From an uncultured Collinsella sp. (GTDB lineage: Bacteria; Actinomycetota; Coriobacteriia; Coriobacteriales; Coriobacteriaceae): a DNA stretch of 6,957 nucleotides. How positions within the stretch are numbered: the first letter of the stretch is position 1; the number at the start of each line of letters is the position of its first letter. The stretch is taken from the NCBI GenBank assembly GCA_902489515.1, contig CABUAL010000099.1:1-6957 (forward strand), given 5' to 3'. A model generated the notes under the pieces. The model saw only the letters and a program-made list of their open reading frames with translations, did not search any database and was not told where the DNA came from. Positions 1-5,543 of this stretch are shown piece by piece. Position numbers and translations under genes: made by a program.

Positions 1-973
1 AGATGGCGCCGCCGATGGCAGCGGTGATGTGGTCGTAACCCACGCCGATATCGGTCACCAGCGGCCCGAGCACATAGAACGGAGCATTGTGGCACAGGCG
101 CTTCTGCAGTTTCATGTTGGCGGCGATCTCGTCGAGCGCCATGTGACCCGGGCCCTCGACCATGACCTGGACGCCGGCGGCCCAAGCGCGCTTGCACAGC
201 TTGCCCAGCTCGATCATCTCAGCGGTCTCGGTGGCGTCGTTGGAGTCGTAGAGGCAGCCCGGGCGGCAGGAGTCGCCGAGCGAAATCGTCACGTCGTACT
301 CGTGGCAAATCTCGAGCAACTCGTCGTAGAACTCATAGAACGGGTTCTCGTTACCGGTGACCTCCATCCAGCCAAACAGCAGTGAGCCGCCGCGGCTCAC
401 GATGTTCATCAGGCGGCCGGTCTCCTTAAAGGTCTTGGTGACCGACTTGTTGATGCCGCAGTGAATGGTCATAAAGTCCACGCCGTCCTCGGCATGCGCG
501 CGCACGACTTCGAACAGGTCGTCCTTGGTGAGCTTGACCAGCGGCTTTTCCATGTAGCCGATGGCGTCGTACATGGGGACGGTGCCTACCATGAGCGGCG
601 TCTCGTCGATGAGCTGCTGGCGGAACTGGCGCGTCTTGCCCGAGTTGGAGAGGTCCATGATGGCGTCGGCGCCAAAGTCCTCGGCGATCTTGACCTTCTT
701 CCATTCCTCGGCGGCATCGGCCTTGTCGCCCGAGATGCCCAGGTTCACGTTGACCTTGGTGGACAAGCCCTCACCGACGCCAAAGGCGCGCATGCCCTTT
801 TTGATGTGCACGATGTTGGCGGGAATGGCGATGCGGCCGTCGGCCACGCGCTCGCGGATGTACTCGGGGTCGCGATGCTCGCGCTCGGCGACCTCCTTCA
901 TCTGCGGTGTGATCTGCCCGGCGCGGGCGAAGTCGATTTGCGTGACGAGCTTGGGCTCGGTCTGTGTGCTCAT
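1..973 (-). CDS. thiC: Phosphomethylpyrimidine synthase ThiC, 5' part (3' end outside window)
   Basis: ThiC is a radical-SAM enzyme that rearranges aminoimidazole ribotide into HMP-phosphate, the pyrimidine half of thiamine, in the cytosol. The visible 324 codons are open without a stop. Family signatures seen in order: VNVNLGIS near residue 74, GADAIMDLS at 101, TVPMYDA at 131, DFMTIHCG at 166, SRGGS at 193, SLGDSCRPG at 231, EGPGH at 273-277 and [15 protein letters not shown] at 303. From the family, His277 of EGPGH should be one zinc ligand. The second zinc His and the C-terminal CX2CX4C cluster motif lie beyond the left edge, so catalytic completeness cannot be judged; roughly 105-110 residues are missing if it is a typical short Gram-positive ThiC of about 430 residues. 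The ATG at 973 is chosen because GGGAG lies 8 nt upstream and the TPP riboswitch ends there. Expression is expected to fall when TPP is abundant. The identification is firm. Confidence 0.96.
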   Translation of the reverse strand, partial: MSTQTEPKLVTQIDFARAGQITPQMKEVAEREHRDPEYIRERVADGRIAIPANIVHIKKGMRAFGVGEGLSTKVNVNLGISGDKADAAEEWKKVKIAEDFGADAIMDLSNSGKTRQFRQQLIDETPLMVGTVPMYDAIGYMEKPLVKLTKDDLFEVVRAHAEDGVDFMTIHCGINKSVTKTFKETGRLMNIVSRGGSLLFGWMEVTGNENPFYEFYDELLEICHEYDVTISLGDSCRPGCLYDSNDATETAEMIELGKLCKRAWAAGVQVMVEGPGHMALDEIAANMKLQKRLCHNAPFYVLGPLVTDIGVGYDHITAAIGGAI

Positions 974-980
974 TGGCACG

Positions 981-1072
981 GCTCCCTTCGTTGGCATTAC
1001 CCATATCAGGTTTGCGGGTCAGGGCGGGCGCGCCCAGTCTCAGCCTGCCGTCTTGTCCTGCAAGCTCCCCGT
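981..1072 (-). ncRNA. TPP riboswitch (THI element) controlling thiC
   Basis: Read on the minus strand, the leader carries the TPP aptamer's conserved blocks in the right order. These are ACGGGGAGC at 1072-1064, CTGAGA at 1043-1038, ACCCGC at 1018-1013 with ACCTGAT at 1011-1005, and TAATGCCAACGAAGGGAG at 999-982. The first block can pair with ACCCGC as P2. CTTGC and GCAGG just before CTGAGA can pair as P3. The GC-rich stretch GGGCGCGCCC at 1035-1026 fits the variable P3a hairpin. TGG and CCA around the TAATG loop give P5. P1 is not obvious by eye, so the outer boundaries are approximate. The final conserved GGGAG at 986-982 is itself the thiC Shine-Dalgarno, 8 nt from the ATG. I therefore infer translational control: TPP binding would hide the ribosome site. 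No T-run follows, so transcription termination is less likely. Confidence 0.93.
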
Positions 1073-1088
1073 TTATGTGGTGGGCTCA

Positions 1089-1094
1089 AGTATA
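1089..1094 (-). promoter_or_regulatory. Candidate -10 box for the thiC leader
   Basis: The minus strand reads TATACT here, five of six matches to the sigma-70 -10 consensus, about 17 nt before the start of the riboswitch. That position would start the RNA just ahead of the aptamer. I see no good -35 hexamer at 16-18 bp spacing (the closest, TTGTTG, is 22 bp away), so this rests on the -10 match and its location only. Confidence 0.4.
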
Positions 1095-1144
1095 GCCTGA
1101 ATGGGTACGATTGGGCCAACAAGCGTGCCTGTGGGGAGGCGAAC

Positions 1145-1660
1145 ATGGAAGACAAGCATCTATATCGAGAGACACAATGGGATGTATCGGCCGAGGAAAG
1201 CCGTGCGCACCATGGCCTTGTCGCGATTGGTTTTGCGGTGCTTGCCGTGTTGGTGATTGCCTTTTGTATTTGGACGTTCGGCGGTCGTGGCGGCGTCACC
1301 TGGGGGTTTGAAGCCGACGATGCCCTGCCGATTATGACCATGAAAGTTTCTGGTGGCAATACGGTTGCCGCACCGGGCGACTATTGGTATCCGCGCGACG
1401 AGTTTGTGCAGCTGCAGCTGAGTGGCGGATCCATTCCTGGTGAAGAGATCGAGCGCGTGACCTTCGATGCGTCGCTTAAGACGCTGTCGGTCGAGCTCAA
1501 AGATCAAGGGGATGTGCCCACGACAATGGATATCGCGCTGACGGAATGGCGCCTGGAGCCCCCGTCGGGCGTCAAGGTGTCCGAGGTGGAGCATGTCAAG
1601 ATTACCTATCAGGACGGCTCGACAAATGAAATTGCCAAAGCCGACGGCTTGGCGGAATAG
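1145..1660 (+). CDS. Hypothetical single-pass membrane protein, 171 residues
   Basis: I do not recognise this protein. Residues 1-24 are polar and charged. Residues 25-45 form one strongly hydrophobic segment (LVAIGFAVLAVLVIAFCIWTF), followed by a Gly/Arg linker and about 120 residues of soluble, probably beta-rich sequence. There is no lipobox and no sorting motif. The hydrophobic stretch sits about 25 residues in and has no clear signal-peptidase site, so it reads as a membrane anchor; the C-terminal part is probably outside the cell. The start is the ATG at 1145: GGGGAGG lies 5 nt upstream, while the frame upstream of it is antisense to thiC. The gene is divergent from thiC (172 bp between starts, with the thiC promoter and riboswitch between) and convergent with yaaA. 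Base composition matches the neighbours, so there is no sign of recent transfer. That it is a real gene is fairly sure; its function is unknown. Confidence 0.85.
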   Translation: MEDKHLYRETQWDVSAEESRAHHGLVAIGFAVLAVLVIAFCIWTFGGRGGVTWGFEADDALPIMTMKVSGGNTVAAPGDYWYPRDEFVQLQLSGGSIPGEEIERVTFDASLKTLSVELKDQGDVPTTMDIALTEWRLEPPSGVKVSEVEHVKITYQDGSTNEIAKADGLAE

Positions 1661-1700
1661 ACGCCGTGCCTAGGCAGCACATTCAAAAGTAGCGGTGGTC

Positions 1701-2510
1701 CTACAAGGCCTGTTCGTTCAGGAAGACCAGAGTGTTTTTATTTGAAAGCTCGGGAAAGTGACGATAACCAACGTCGAACGCGGTGAGCCCGCTTACATCC
1801 TCGAGCTTGTTTTCTGCCATCCAGCGCACCATGGAGCCGCGCGCCTTTTTGCTGGCTGTCGAGCGCTGGATGGGCTTGCCGTTGCGGACACCTTCGCCAA
1901 AGAGACAAGTGACGGTTGTGGCGTCGCCTGCGAGATGGGGTAGAACGGCCTTGGCGTACTCCACACTGGCAAGGTTGACGATCGTGGTGTTAGAGCCCGC
2001 CGGAGCGATGGCCCGTGCGAGCTTGTCGCTCCAAAACGCGTAGAGGTCTCGGGCATCGTCAACGGCGAGCTTCGCGCCCATCTCCAGCCGATACGGTTCG
2101 ACGGCATGAAAGGGACGAACGCACCCGTAGAGGCCGGAGAGGATCCACAGATGGTCTTGCAGCCATGCGAGCTGCGTGGAATCCATCACCTCGGGTGCCA
2201 TGCTCTGGTATTGAATGCCGTGATAGGACATGACGGCAGGGGAGAGGTGACGGGCGAGTGCGGGATTGTCGAGATCGCCGCTTTTCAGGATGGGCCCGAA
2301 CTCATGCAGTGTGTTGAGGCAAGGTCCCAGCAGTTTGTCACTCACGTTCCACAGCGCCTGCAGGCCGCCGCTGCCTTCATTCCGCTCGATATCTAGCAGT
2401 GCGCGGTGGAGGCGAGCCGTCTCGCGCACAAAGGGTGGGATGCCCAGGACTTCAAAAGCATCTTGGGCCGCGCGCATCTGCTTGGCGGGCGAAATGATGA
2501 CCTGCAGCAT
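1701..2510 (-). CDS. yaaA: Peroxide stress protein YaaA (DUF328/UPF0246)
   Basis: The product is 269 residues, close to the 258 of the E. coli protein. YaaA is known in E. coli to lower free iron during hydrogen-peroxide stress and so limit Fenton damage; it is cytosolic and binds DNA. Family signatures: SPAKQM at 7-12, SYHGIQYQ at 95-102, ILSGLYG followed by VRP at 123-133, PYRLEMG at 139-145, LYAFW at 156-160, VNLASVEYAKAV at 178-189, KKARGSMVRWMAEN at 221-234 and FDVGYRHFP at 245-253. The ATG at 2510 is chosen because AGAGGAG lies 5 nt upstream and the protein then begins with the family's usual MLxVIISPAK. The frame extends upstream for 67 more codons, but these run through the palindrome and into the aminopeptidase gene and look non-coding. 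It lies downstream of the aminopeptidase on the same strand, separated by a terminator-like hairpin. No OxyR or PerR site was recognised. Confidence 0.95.
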   Translation of the reverse strand: MLQVIISPAKQMRAAQDAFEVLGIPPFVRETARLHRALLDIERNEGSGGLQALWNVSDKLLGPCLNTLHEFGPILKSGDLDNPALARHLSPAVMSYHGIQYQSMAPEVMDSTQLAWLQDHLWILSGLYGCVRPFHAVEPYRLEMGAKLAVDDARDLYAFWSDKLARAIAPAGSNTTIVNLASVEYAKAVLPHLAGDATTVTCLFGEGVRNGKPIQRSTASKKARGSMVRWMAENKLEDVSGLTAFDVGYRHFPELSNKNTLVFLNEQAL

Positions 2511-2525
2511 GGACTCTCCTCTGCC

Positions 2526-2597
2526 AAAAAAGTTGCGGTGGAATACGGTCTGTTTTGGCCGTTTATGGGCCAGTTTAGTCCGTAATTCACCGCAACT
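2526..2597 (-). terminator. Candidate rho-independent terminator after the M18 aminopeptidase
   Basis: On the minus strand a long stem with a perfect 10-bp GC-rich base is followed directly by a run of six T (2531-2526, the first being part of the stem). It begins 13 nt after the aminopeptidase TAA. This is the layout of an intrinsic terminator, though the stem is longer than usual. The same T-run lies only 3 nt before the yaaA ribosome-binding site, so partial readthrough may feed yaaA. On the plus strand no T-run follows, so it should act in one direction. Confidence 0.6.
2531..2597 (-). repeat. 67-nt imperfect palindrome, possible dispersed repeat
   Basis: The outer arms AGTTGCGGTG (2531-2540) and CACCGCAACT (2588-2597) are perfect 10-bp complements. 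Pairing continues inward: CCGTAATT against AATACGG-type sequence has two mismatches, then a weaker AT-rich zone follows, then TGGCC (2556-2560) and GGCCA (2568-2572) close on a 7-nt loop GTTTATG. In all, about 23 of 30 arm positions pair. The size, the nested symmetry and the intergenic position resemble small dispersed palindromic elements of bacteria, but a single copy is visible, so repeat status is an inference. It also works as the stem of the terminator candidate described separately. Confidence 0.6.
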
Positions 2598-2610
2598 GAT
2601 GAAGGGTGGA

Positions 2611-4008
2611 TTAGGCGCGCTCGAGGAAGGCCTTGTAGCCGCGATAGGCCTCGTAGATATCGGCCTTGCTGGCGACCTCCCACAGGGCGTGCATGGACAG
2701 GACGGCAACACCGGAGTCGATGACGTTCATGCCGTACTTGGCCATGATGTAGGCGATGGTGCCACCGCCACCTGCGTTGACGCGGCCGAGCTCGCAGGTC
2801 TGGAAGTCAACGCCCGCCTCGTCCATGATGTCGCGGATGAGGGCCACATACTCGGCGTCGGCGTCGTTAGAGCCGCTCTTGCCGCGGCTGCCCGTGTACT
2901 TGTTAAAGCACAGGCCACGACCCATAAAGGCTGCGTTCTTGGTTTCGAACTTGCCGGCGTAGCCCGGGTCGAAGCCGGCGGACACGTCAGAGGAGAGCAT
3001 GCGGCTGTGGGCGAGTGCACGGCGCAGGGCCAGCGGGCTGTCCTCGCCGGCGAGCGTCATGATCTCGGCGACGGTGTTCTCGAAGAAGCGGCTCGTCATG
3101 CCGGTGGCACCCACGGAACCGATCTCCTCCTTGTCGACGATGAGCGTGATGCTCGTGCGCTCCACGTTGGCGACGTTGATCTGGGCGAGCATGGACGGAT
3201 AGGCGCAGACACGGTCGTCGTGGCCATAGCCCAGAATCATGGAGCGGTCGAGGCCCATGTCGCGGGCGGGACCGGCGGGCACGACCTCGATCTCGGCGGA
3301 GAGGAAGTCCTCCTCCTCGACGTCATACTGCTCTTTGAGGATGTCCAGGAACATCTGCTTGACGGGCTCCTTGGGGGCGTCCTTGTCGTCCTCATCGAAC
3401 TTGACGGGGCGGCCGCCCACGATCACGTCGAGGATCTCGGCGTCGACGGCGTCCTTGGCGGGCTTGGACATCTGCTCGCTCGAGAGGTGAATCAGCAGGT
3501 CGGAGATGGTAAAGACCGGATCGTCTGCCTTGTCGCCGATGTTGATGTCGACGGTGGTGCCGTCCTTTTTGCAGATGACGCCCACGAGTGCAAGCGGGGA
3601 GGCCACCCAGTGGTAGCTCTTGACGCCGCCGTAGTAGTGCGTGTCGAGGTAGGCCATGTCGCCGGCCTCGAAGGCGGGATTCTGCTTAAGGTCCAGGCGC
3701 GGCGAGTCCACGTGGGCGCCCAGGATGTTAAAGCCCTGCTCGAGCGGTGCGGTGCCCAGGTTGACGAGCATAAGGTCCTTGCCGTGGTTGGCGGCGTACA
3801 CCTTGTCGCCTGCCTTGAGCTCGCGGCCTTCGGCGATCACGGTCTCCAGGTCGACGTATCCCGCCTCCTCGGCCATCTTGATGCCGGTCTTGACGCACAG
3901 GCGCTCGGTCTTGTTCTCGCTCAAAAATTGCTTATAGCCGTGGCAAAGCTCCTCGAGCTCCTCGACTTGTTGTGGCGTGTACTTTTTCCATGCGCAGGGA
4001 CGCTCCAT
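2611..4008 (-). CDS. apeA: M18 family zinc aminopeptidase (M18 type 1)
   Basis: This 465-residue cytosolic exopeptidase removes N-terminal residues from peptides and should act as a large oligomer, as known for family M18 (aspartyl aminopeptidase and yeast aminopeptidase I). Predicted di-metal site, by match to the family: His99 in LGAHVDSPRLDLKQNP (with Asp101), Asp264 in GHDDR, Glu294 and Glu295 in DKEEIGS, Asp341 in SSDVSAG, and His440 in LSMHALWE. The stretch from about 155 to 240 is acidic and corresponds to the M18 dimerisation region. NAGGGGTIAY at 411-420 is another family signature. Start: the ATG at 4008 has AAAGGAG 8 nt upstream. The frame runs on upstream to 4596, but that part is antisense to polA and is rejected. 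The neighbour downstream is yaaA, the divergent neighbour is polA. The length matches the longer type 1 M18 group, hence the symbol; substrate preference cannot be read from sequence. Confidence 0.94.
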   Translation of the reverse strand: MERPCAWKKYTPQQVEELEELCHGYKQFLSENKTERLCVKTGIKMAEEAGYVDLETVIAEGRELKAGDKVYAANHGKDLMLVNLGTAPLEQGFNILGAHVDSPRLDLKQNPAFEAGDMAYLDTHYYGGVKSYHWVASPLALVGVICKKDGTTVDINIGDKADDPVFTISDLLIHLSSEQMSKPAKDAVDAEILDVIVGGRPVKFDEDDKDAPKEPVKQMFLDILKEQYDVEEEDFLSAEIEVVPAGPARDMGLDRSMILGYGHDDRVCAYPSMLAQINVANVERTSITLIVDKEEIGSVGATGMTSRFFENTVAEIMTLAGEDSPLALRRALAHSRMLSSDVSAGFDPGYAGKFETKNAAFMGRGLCFNKYTGSRGKSGSNDADAEYVALIRDIMDEAGVDFQTCELGRVNAGGGGTIAYIMAKYGMNVIDSGVAVLSMHALWEVASKADIYEAYRGYKAFLERA

Positions 4009-4047
4009 GACGCAGGCTCCTTTCGGATCGATCGTGCTGGTTGATGT

Positions 4048-4082
4048 ACCGTGAGCCATCGTATCACGCGTGGGCTCACGGT
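4048..4082. promoter_or_regulatory. Perfect 10-bp inverted repeat, operator-like
   Basis: ACCGTGAGCC (4048-4057) and GGCTCACGGT (4073-4082) are exact reverse complements separated by 15 bp. The spacer contains a second palindrome, CACGCGTG (4065-4072), and, on the minus strand, TGATACGAT, which resembles an extended -10 box (TACGAT at 4063-4058) about 40 bp before the aminopeptidase Shine-Dalgarno. No T-run follows on either strand, so a terminator is unlikely. A dimeric regulator site over the aminopeptidase promoter is the simplest reading; a leader RNA hairpin is the alternative. Confidence 0.45.
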
Positions 4083-4160
4083 GGCGGGGGAGCTTGATGT
4101 GCGGTGGCCGCGGGGCGGGGAGCGTGTAAACTGGAGTGAGCAAACCGTGCCCAGCCCAAA

Positions 4161-4166
4161 GCGAGG
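4161..4166 (+). promoter_or_regulatory. Ribosome-binding site that fixes the polA start
   Basis: GCGAGG precedes the ATG at 4175 by 8 nt, a normal spacing. An in-frame GTG at 4136 would add 13 residues, but it has no separated ribosome site and the added residues are not Pol I-like. The ATG places the conserved IDGNSLMHRAFHA block at residues 11-23, as usual for the family. Confidence 0.6.
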
Positions 4167-4174
4167 TATTTAAT

Positions 4175-5521
4175 ATGTCTGACAAGCGCCGCACTTTTGC
4201 CGTTATCGACGGCAACTCGCTCATGCACCGCGCCTTCCACGCCGTGCCGCCGACCATGAACGCGCCGGACGGTCGCCCCACCAACGCGATCTTTGGCTTT
4301 CTGAACATGTTTCTTAAGATGATTGATGCCTTTAACCCCGACGGTGTGGTCGTGGCGTTTGACAAGGGCAAACCGCGCGTGCGCATGGAGATGCTGCCGC
4401 AGTATAAGGCGCAACGCCCGCCCATGGACCCCGATCTGCATGCGCAGTTCCCTATGATTAAGGAGCTGCTCACCGCGCTCAACGTGCCGATTCTGCAGTC
4501 CGAGGGCTGGGAAGGCGACGATATCCTGGGAACCATGGCGCGCCTGGGTGAAGAGGCCGGCTGCGACATGCTACTGGTGACCGGCGACCGCGACATGTAT
4601 CAACTCGTGACCGAGCACGTCAACGTTGTCTCGACCCGCAAAGGCCTGTCCGACGTGGCGATCATGACGCCCGAGAGTGTGGACGACCTGTATCACGGCA
4701 TTACGCCGGCGCTCGTGCCCGATTTTTACGGTCTAAAGGGCGATACGTCGGACAACATTCCCGGCGTACCGGGCATCGGCCCCAAAAAGGCGAGTGCGCT
4801 CATTGCGCAGTACGGTAGCTTGGACGAAGTCATCGCGCATGCCGACGAGGTCAAGGGCAAGATGGGCGAGAACCTGCGTGCACACATCGACGACGCACTA
4901 CTGAGCCGCAAGGTTGCGACAATTCGCACCGATGCGCCCGTCGAGCTCGACTTTGAGGCGACGTCCTTCCCGGCGTTTTCTGCCGATGAAGTGTCCGCGG
5001 CGCTGGGCACGCTTGGTATCACCGCCATGCAGAACCGTTTCTTGGCGCTGATCGGCGGCGAGGGCGGGGCTGCTGCTGCCTCCAGTGTGTTTGAGATACC
5101 TGCTATGGTTCGCGCAGCCGCCGGCGATACCGACGCGCTTGGTGCCGTTGCGGCTGAGGTCTCCCACGCGATTGATGCCGGCGAGTGGGTCGCCGCCGTG
5201 GTGGACGACGACAAGGAAGAGGGCGCGCTCTTTGGACTGACGCGCACGCTGTGGTTGGCGACGTCCAAGGGCCTGTTCGCGCTCGAGGAGGGCGACGGCG
5301 GTACCACTACCGTAGTCGATGGCTTCAACTTCGCTCACGGTGTGATCGCCGGCGTGCTTGCGCGCCTGTTTATGGAGGGCCGTGTGGCGAGCCCGGATAT
5401 GAAGGCGCTGCTGCACGAGCTTTCGCCCATCGATTCTTCTGAGCCCGAGCTCATGGACCCGTTGTCAGTCGATTCCACGCGCTGCCTATCTGCTGGATTC
5501 CGATCGTTCCGAGTTCGATGA
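4175..5521 (+). CDS. polA: PolA N-terminal fragment: 5'-nuclease plus part of the exonuclease-like domain
   Basis: As read, this frame makes 448 residues ending at TGA 5519-5521. Residues 1-290 form a complete 5'-nuclease (FEN-like) domain that cuts flaps and RNA primers. Expected metal ligands are Asp12 in IDGNS, Asp63 in AFD, Glu113, Asp115 and Asp116 in GWEGDDILG, Asp138 and Asp140 in TGDRD, and Asp190 and Asp193 in GDTSD. The helix-hairpin-helix IPGVPGIGPKKA is at 195-206. Residues 300-435 start the 3'-5' exonuclease-like domain. Where E. coli has the FDTET motif this protein has VVDDDKEEG, so proofreading is very likely absent, as in Taq and Bacillus Pol I. The last 12 or so residues (CLSAGFRSFRVR) are the wrong-frame tail after the lesion. 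A free 5'-nuclease of this size could still be active, since this domain works alone in other bacteria. Confidence 0.9.
   Translation: MSDKRRTFAVIDGNSLMHRAFHAVPPTMNAPDGRPTNAIFGFLNMFLKMIDAFNPDGVVVAFDKGKPRVRMEMLPQYKAQRPPMDPDLHAQFPMIKELLTALNVPILQSEGWEGDDILGTMARLGEEAGCDMLLVTGDRDMYQLVTEHVNVVSTRKGLSDVAIMTPESVDDLYHGITPALVPDFYGLKGDTSDNIPGVPGIGPKKASALIAQYGSLDEVIAHADEVKGKMGENLRAHIDDALLSRKVATIRTDAPVELDFEATSFPAFSADEVSAALGTLGITAMQNRFLALIGGEGGAAAASSVFEIPAMVRAAAGDTDALGAVAAEVSHAIDAGEWVAAVVDDDKEEGALFGLTRTLWLATSKGLFALEEGDGGTTTVVDGFNFAHGVIAGVLARLFMEGRVASPDMKALLHELSPIDSSEPELMDPLSVDSTRCLSAGFRSFRVR
5471..5488 (+). other. Frameshift junction in polA
   Basis: The upstream frame reads VDSTR then leaves Pol I homology; the downstream frame picks up at RAAYLLDS. 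The bases between are GATTCCACGCGCTGCCTA. Adding one more GC to the run ACGCGCT gives D-S-T-R-A-A-Y, with three residues between Asp and AAY. That matches the family spacing seen around E. coli Asp424 (FDTMLESY). Removing the single A would also restore the frame but leaves only two residues there. A 2-nt loss by slippage in the GC repeat is therefore my preferred explanation. Confidence 0.7.
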
Positions 5522-5543
5522 GGCATATCTTGCCGATACGTAT

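Noticed and set aside
461..1144. Plus-strand open frame leading into the membrane protein gene
   Set aside because: It is antisense to thiC and to the riboswitch; the gene's own GGGGAGG and ATG 1145 mark the start.
1667..1676. Palindrome TGCCTAGGCA between the two convergent genes as a terminator
   Set aside because: It has no loop, extends poorly and has no T-run on either strand.
2266..4044. Long open frame on the plus strand, antisense to the aminopeptidase
   Set aside because: Its composition is the mirror of a GC-rich gene (Val, His, Gly, Asp, Leu rich). The minus strand encodes a complete M18 enzyme with all metal ligands.
4081..4124. G-rich tract upstream of polA as a G-quadruplex
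   Set aside because: Only three runs of three or more G are present, so a standard four-run quadruplex cannot be drawn.
4094..4132. polA promoter with TTGATG and TAAACT
   Set aside because: The spacing is 27 bp, too long for a sigma-70 promoter; TAAACT alone is too weak to annotate.
4136..4174. Upstream GTG start for polA
   Set aside because: It adds 13 non-conserved residues and has no spaced ribosome site; ATG 4175 has GAGG at 8 nt.
4009..4596. N-terminal extension of the aminopeptidase frame
   Set aside because: It is antisense to polA, and a strong ribosome site precedes ATG 4008.
5512..5524. Programmed +1 frameshift at the TGA of the first polA frame, as in prfB
   Set aside because: Pol I-like sequence in the second frame already begins about 40 bases before the TGA, so a shift at the stop would leave a foreign stretch in the protein. 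No known slippery site or upstream Shine-Dalgarno-like stimulator was seen.
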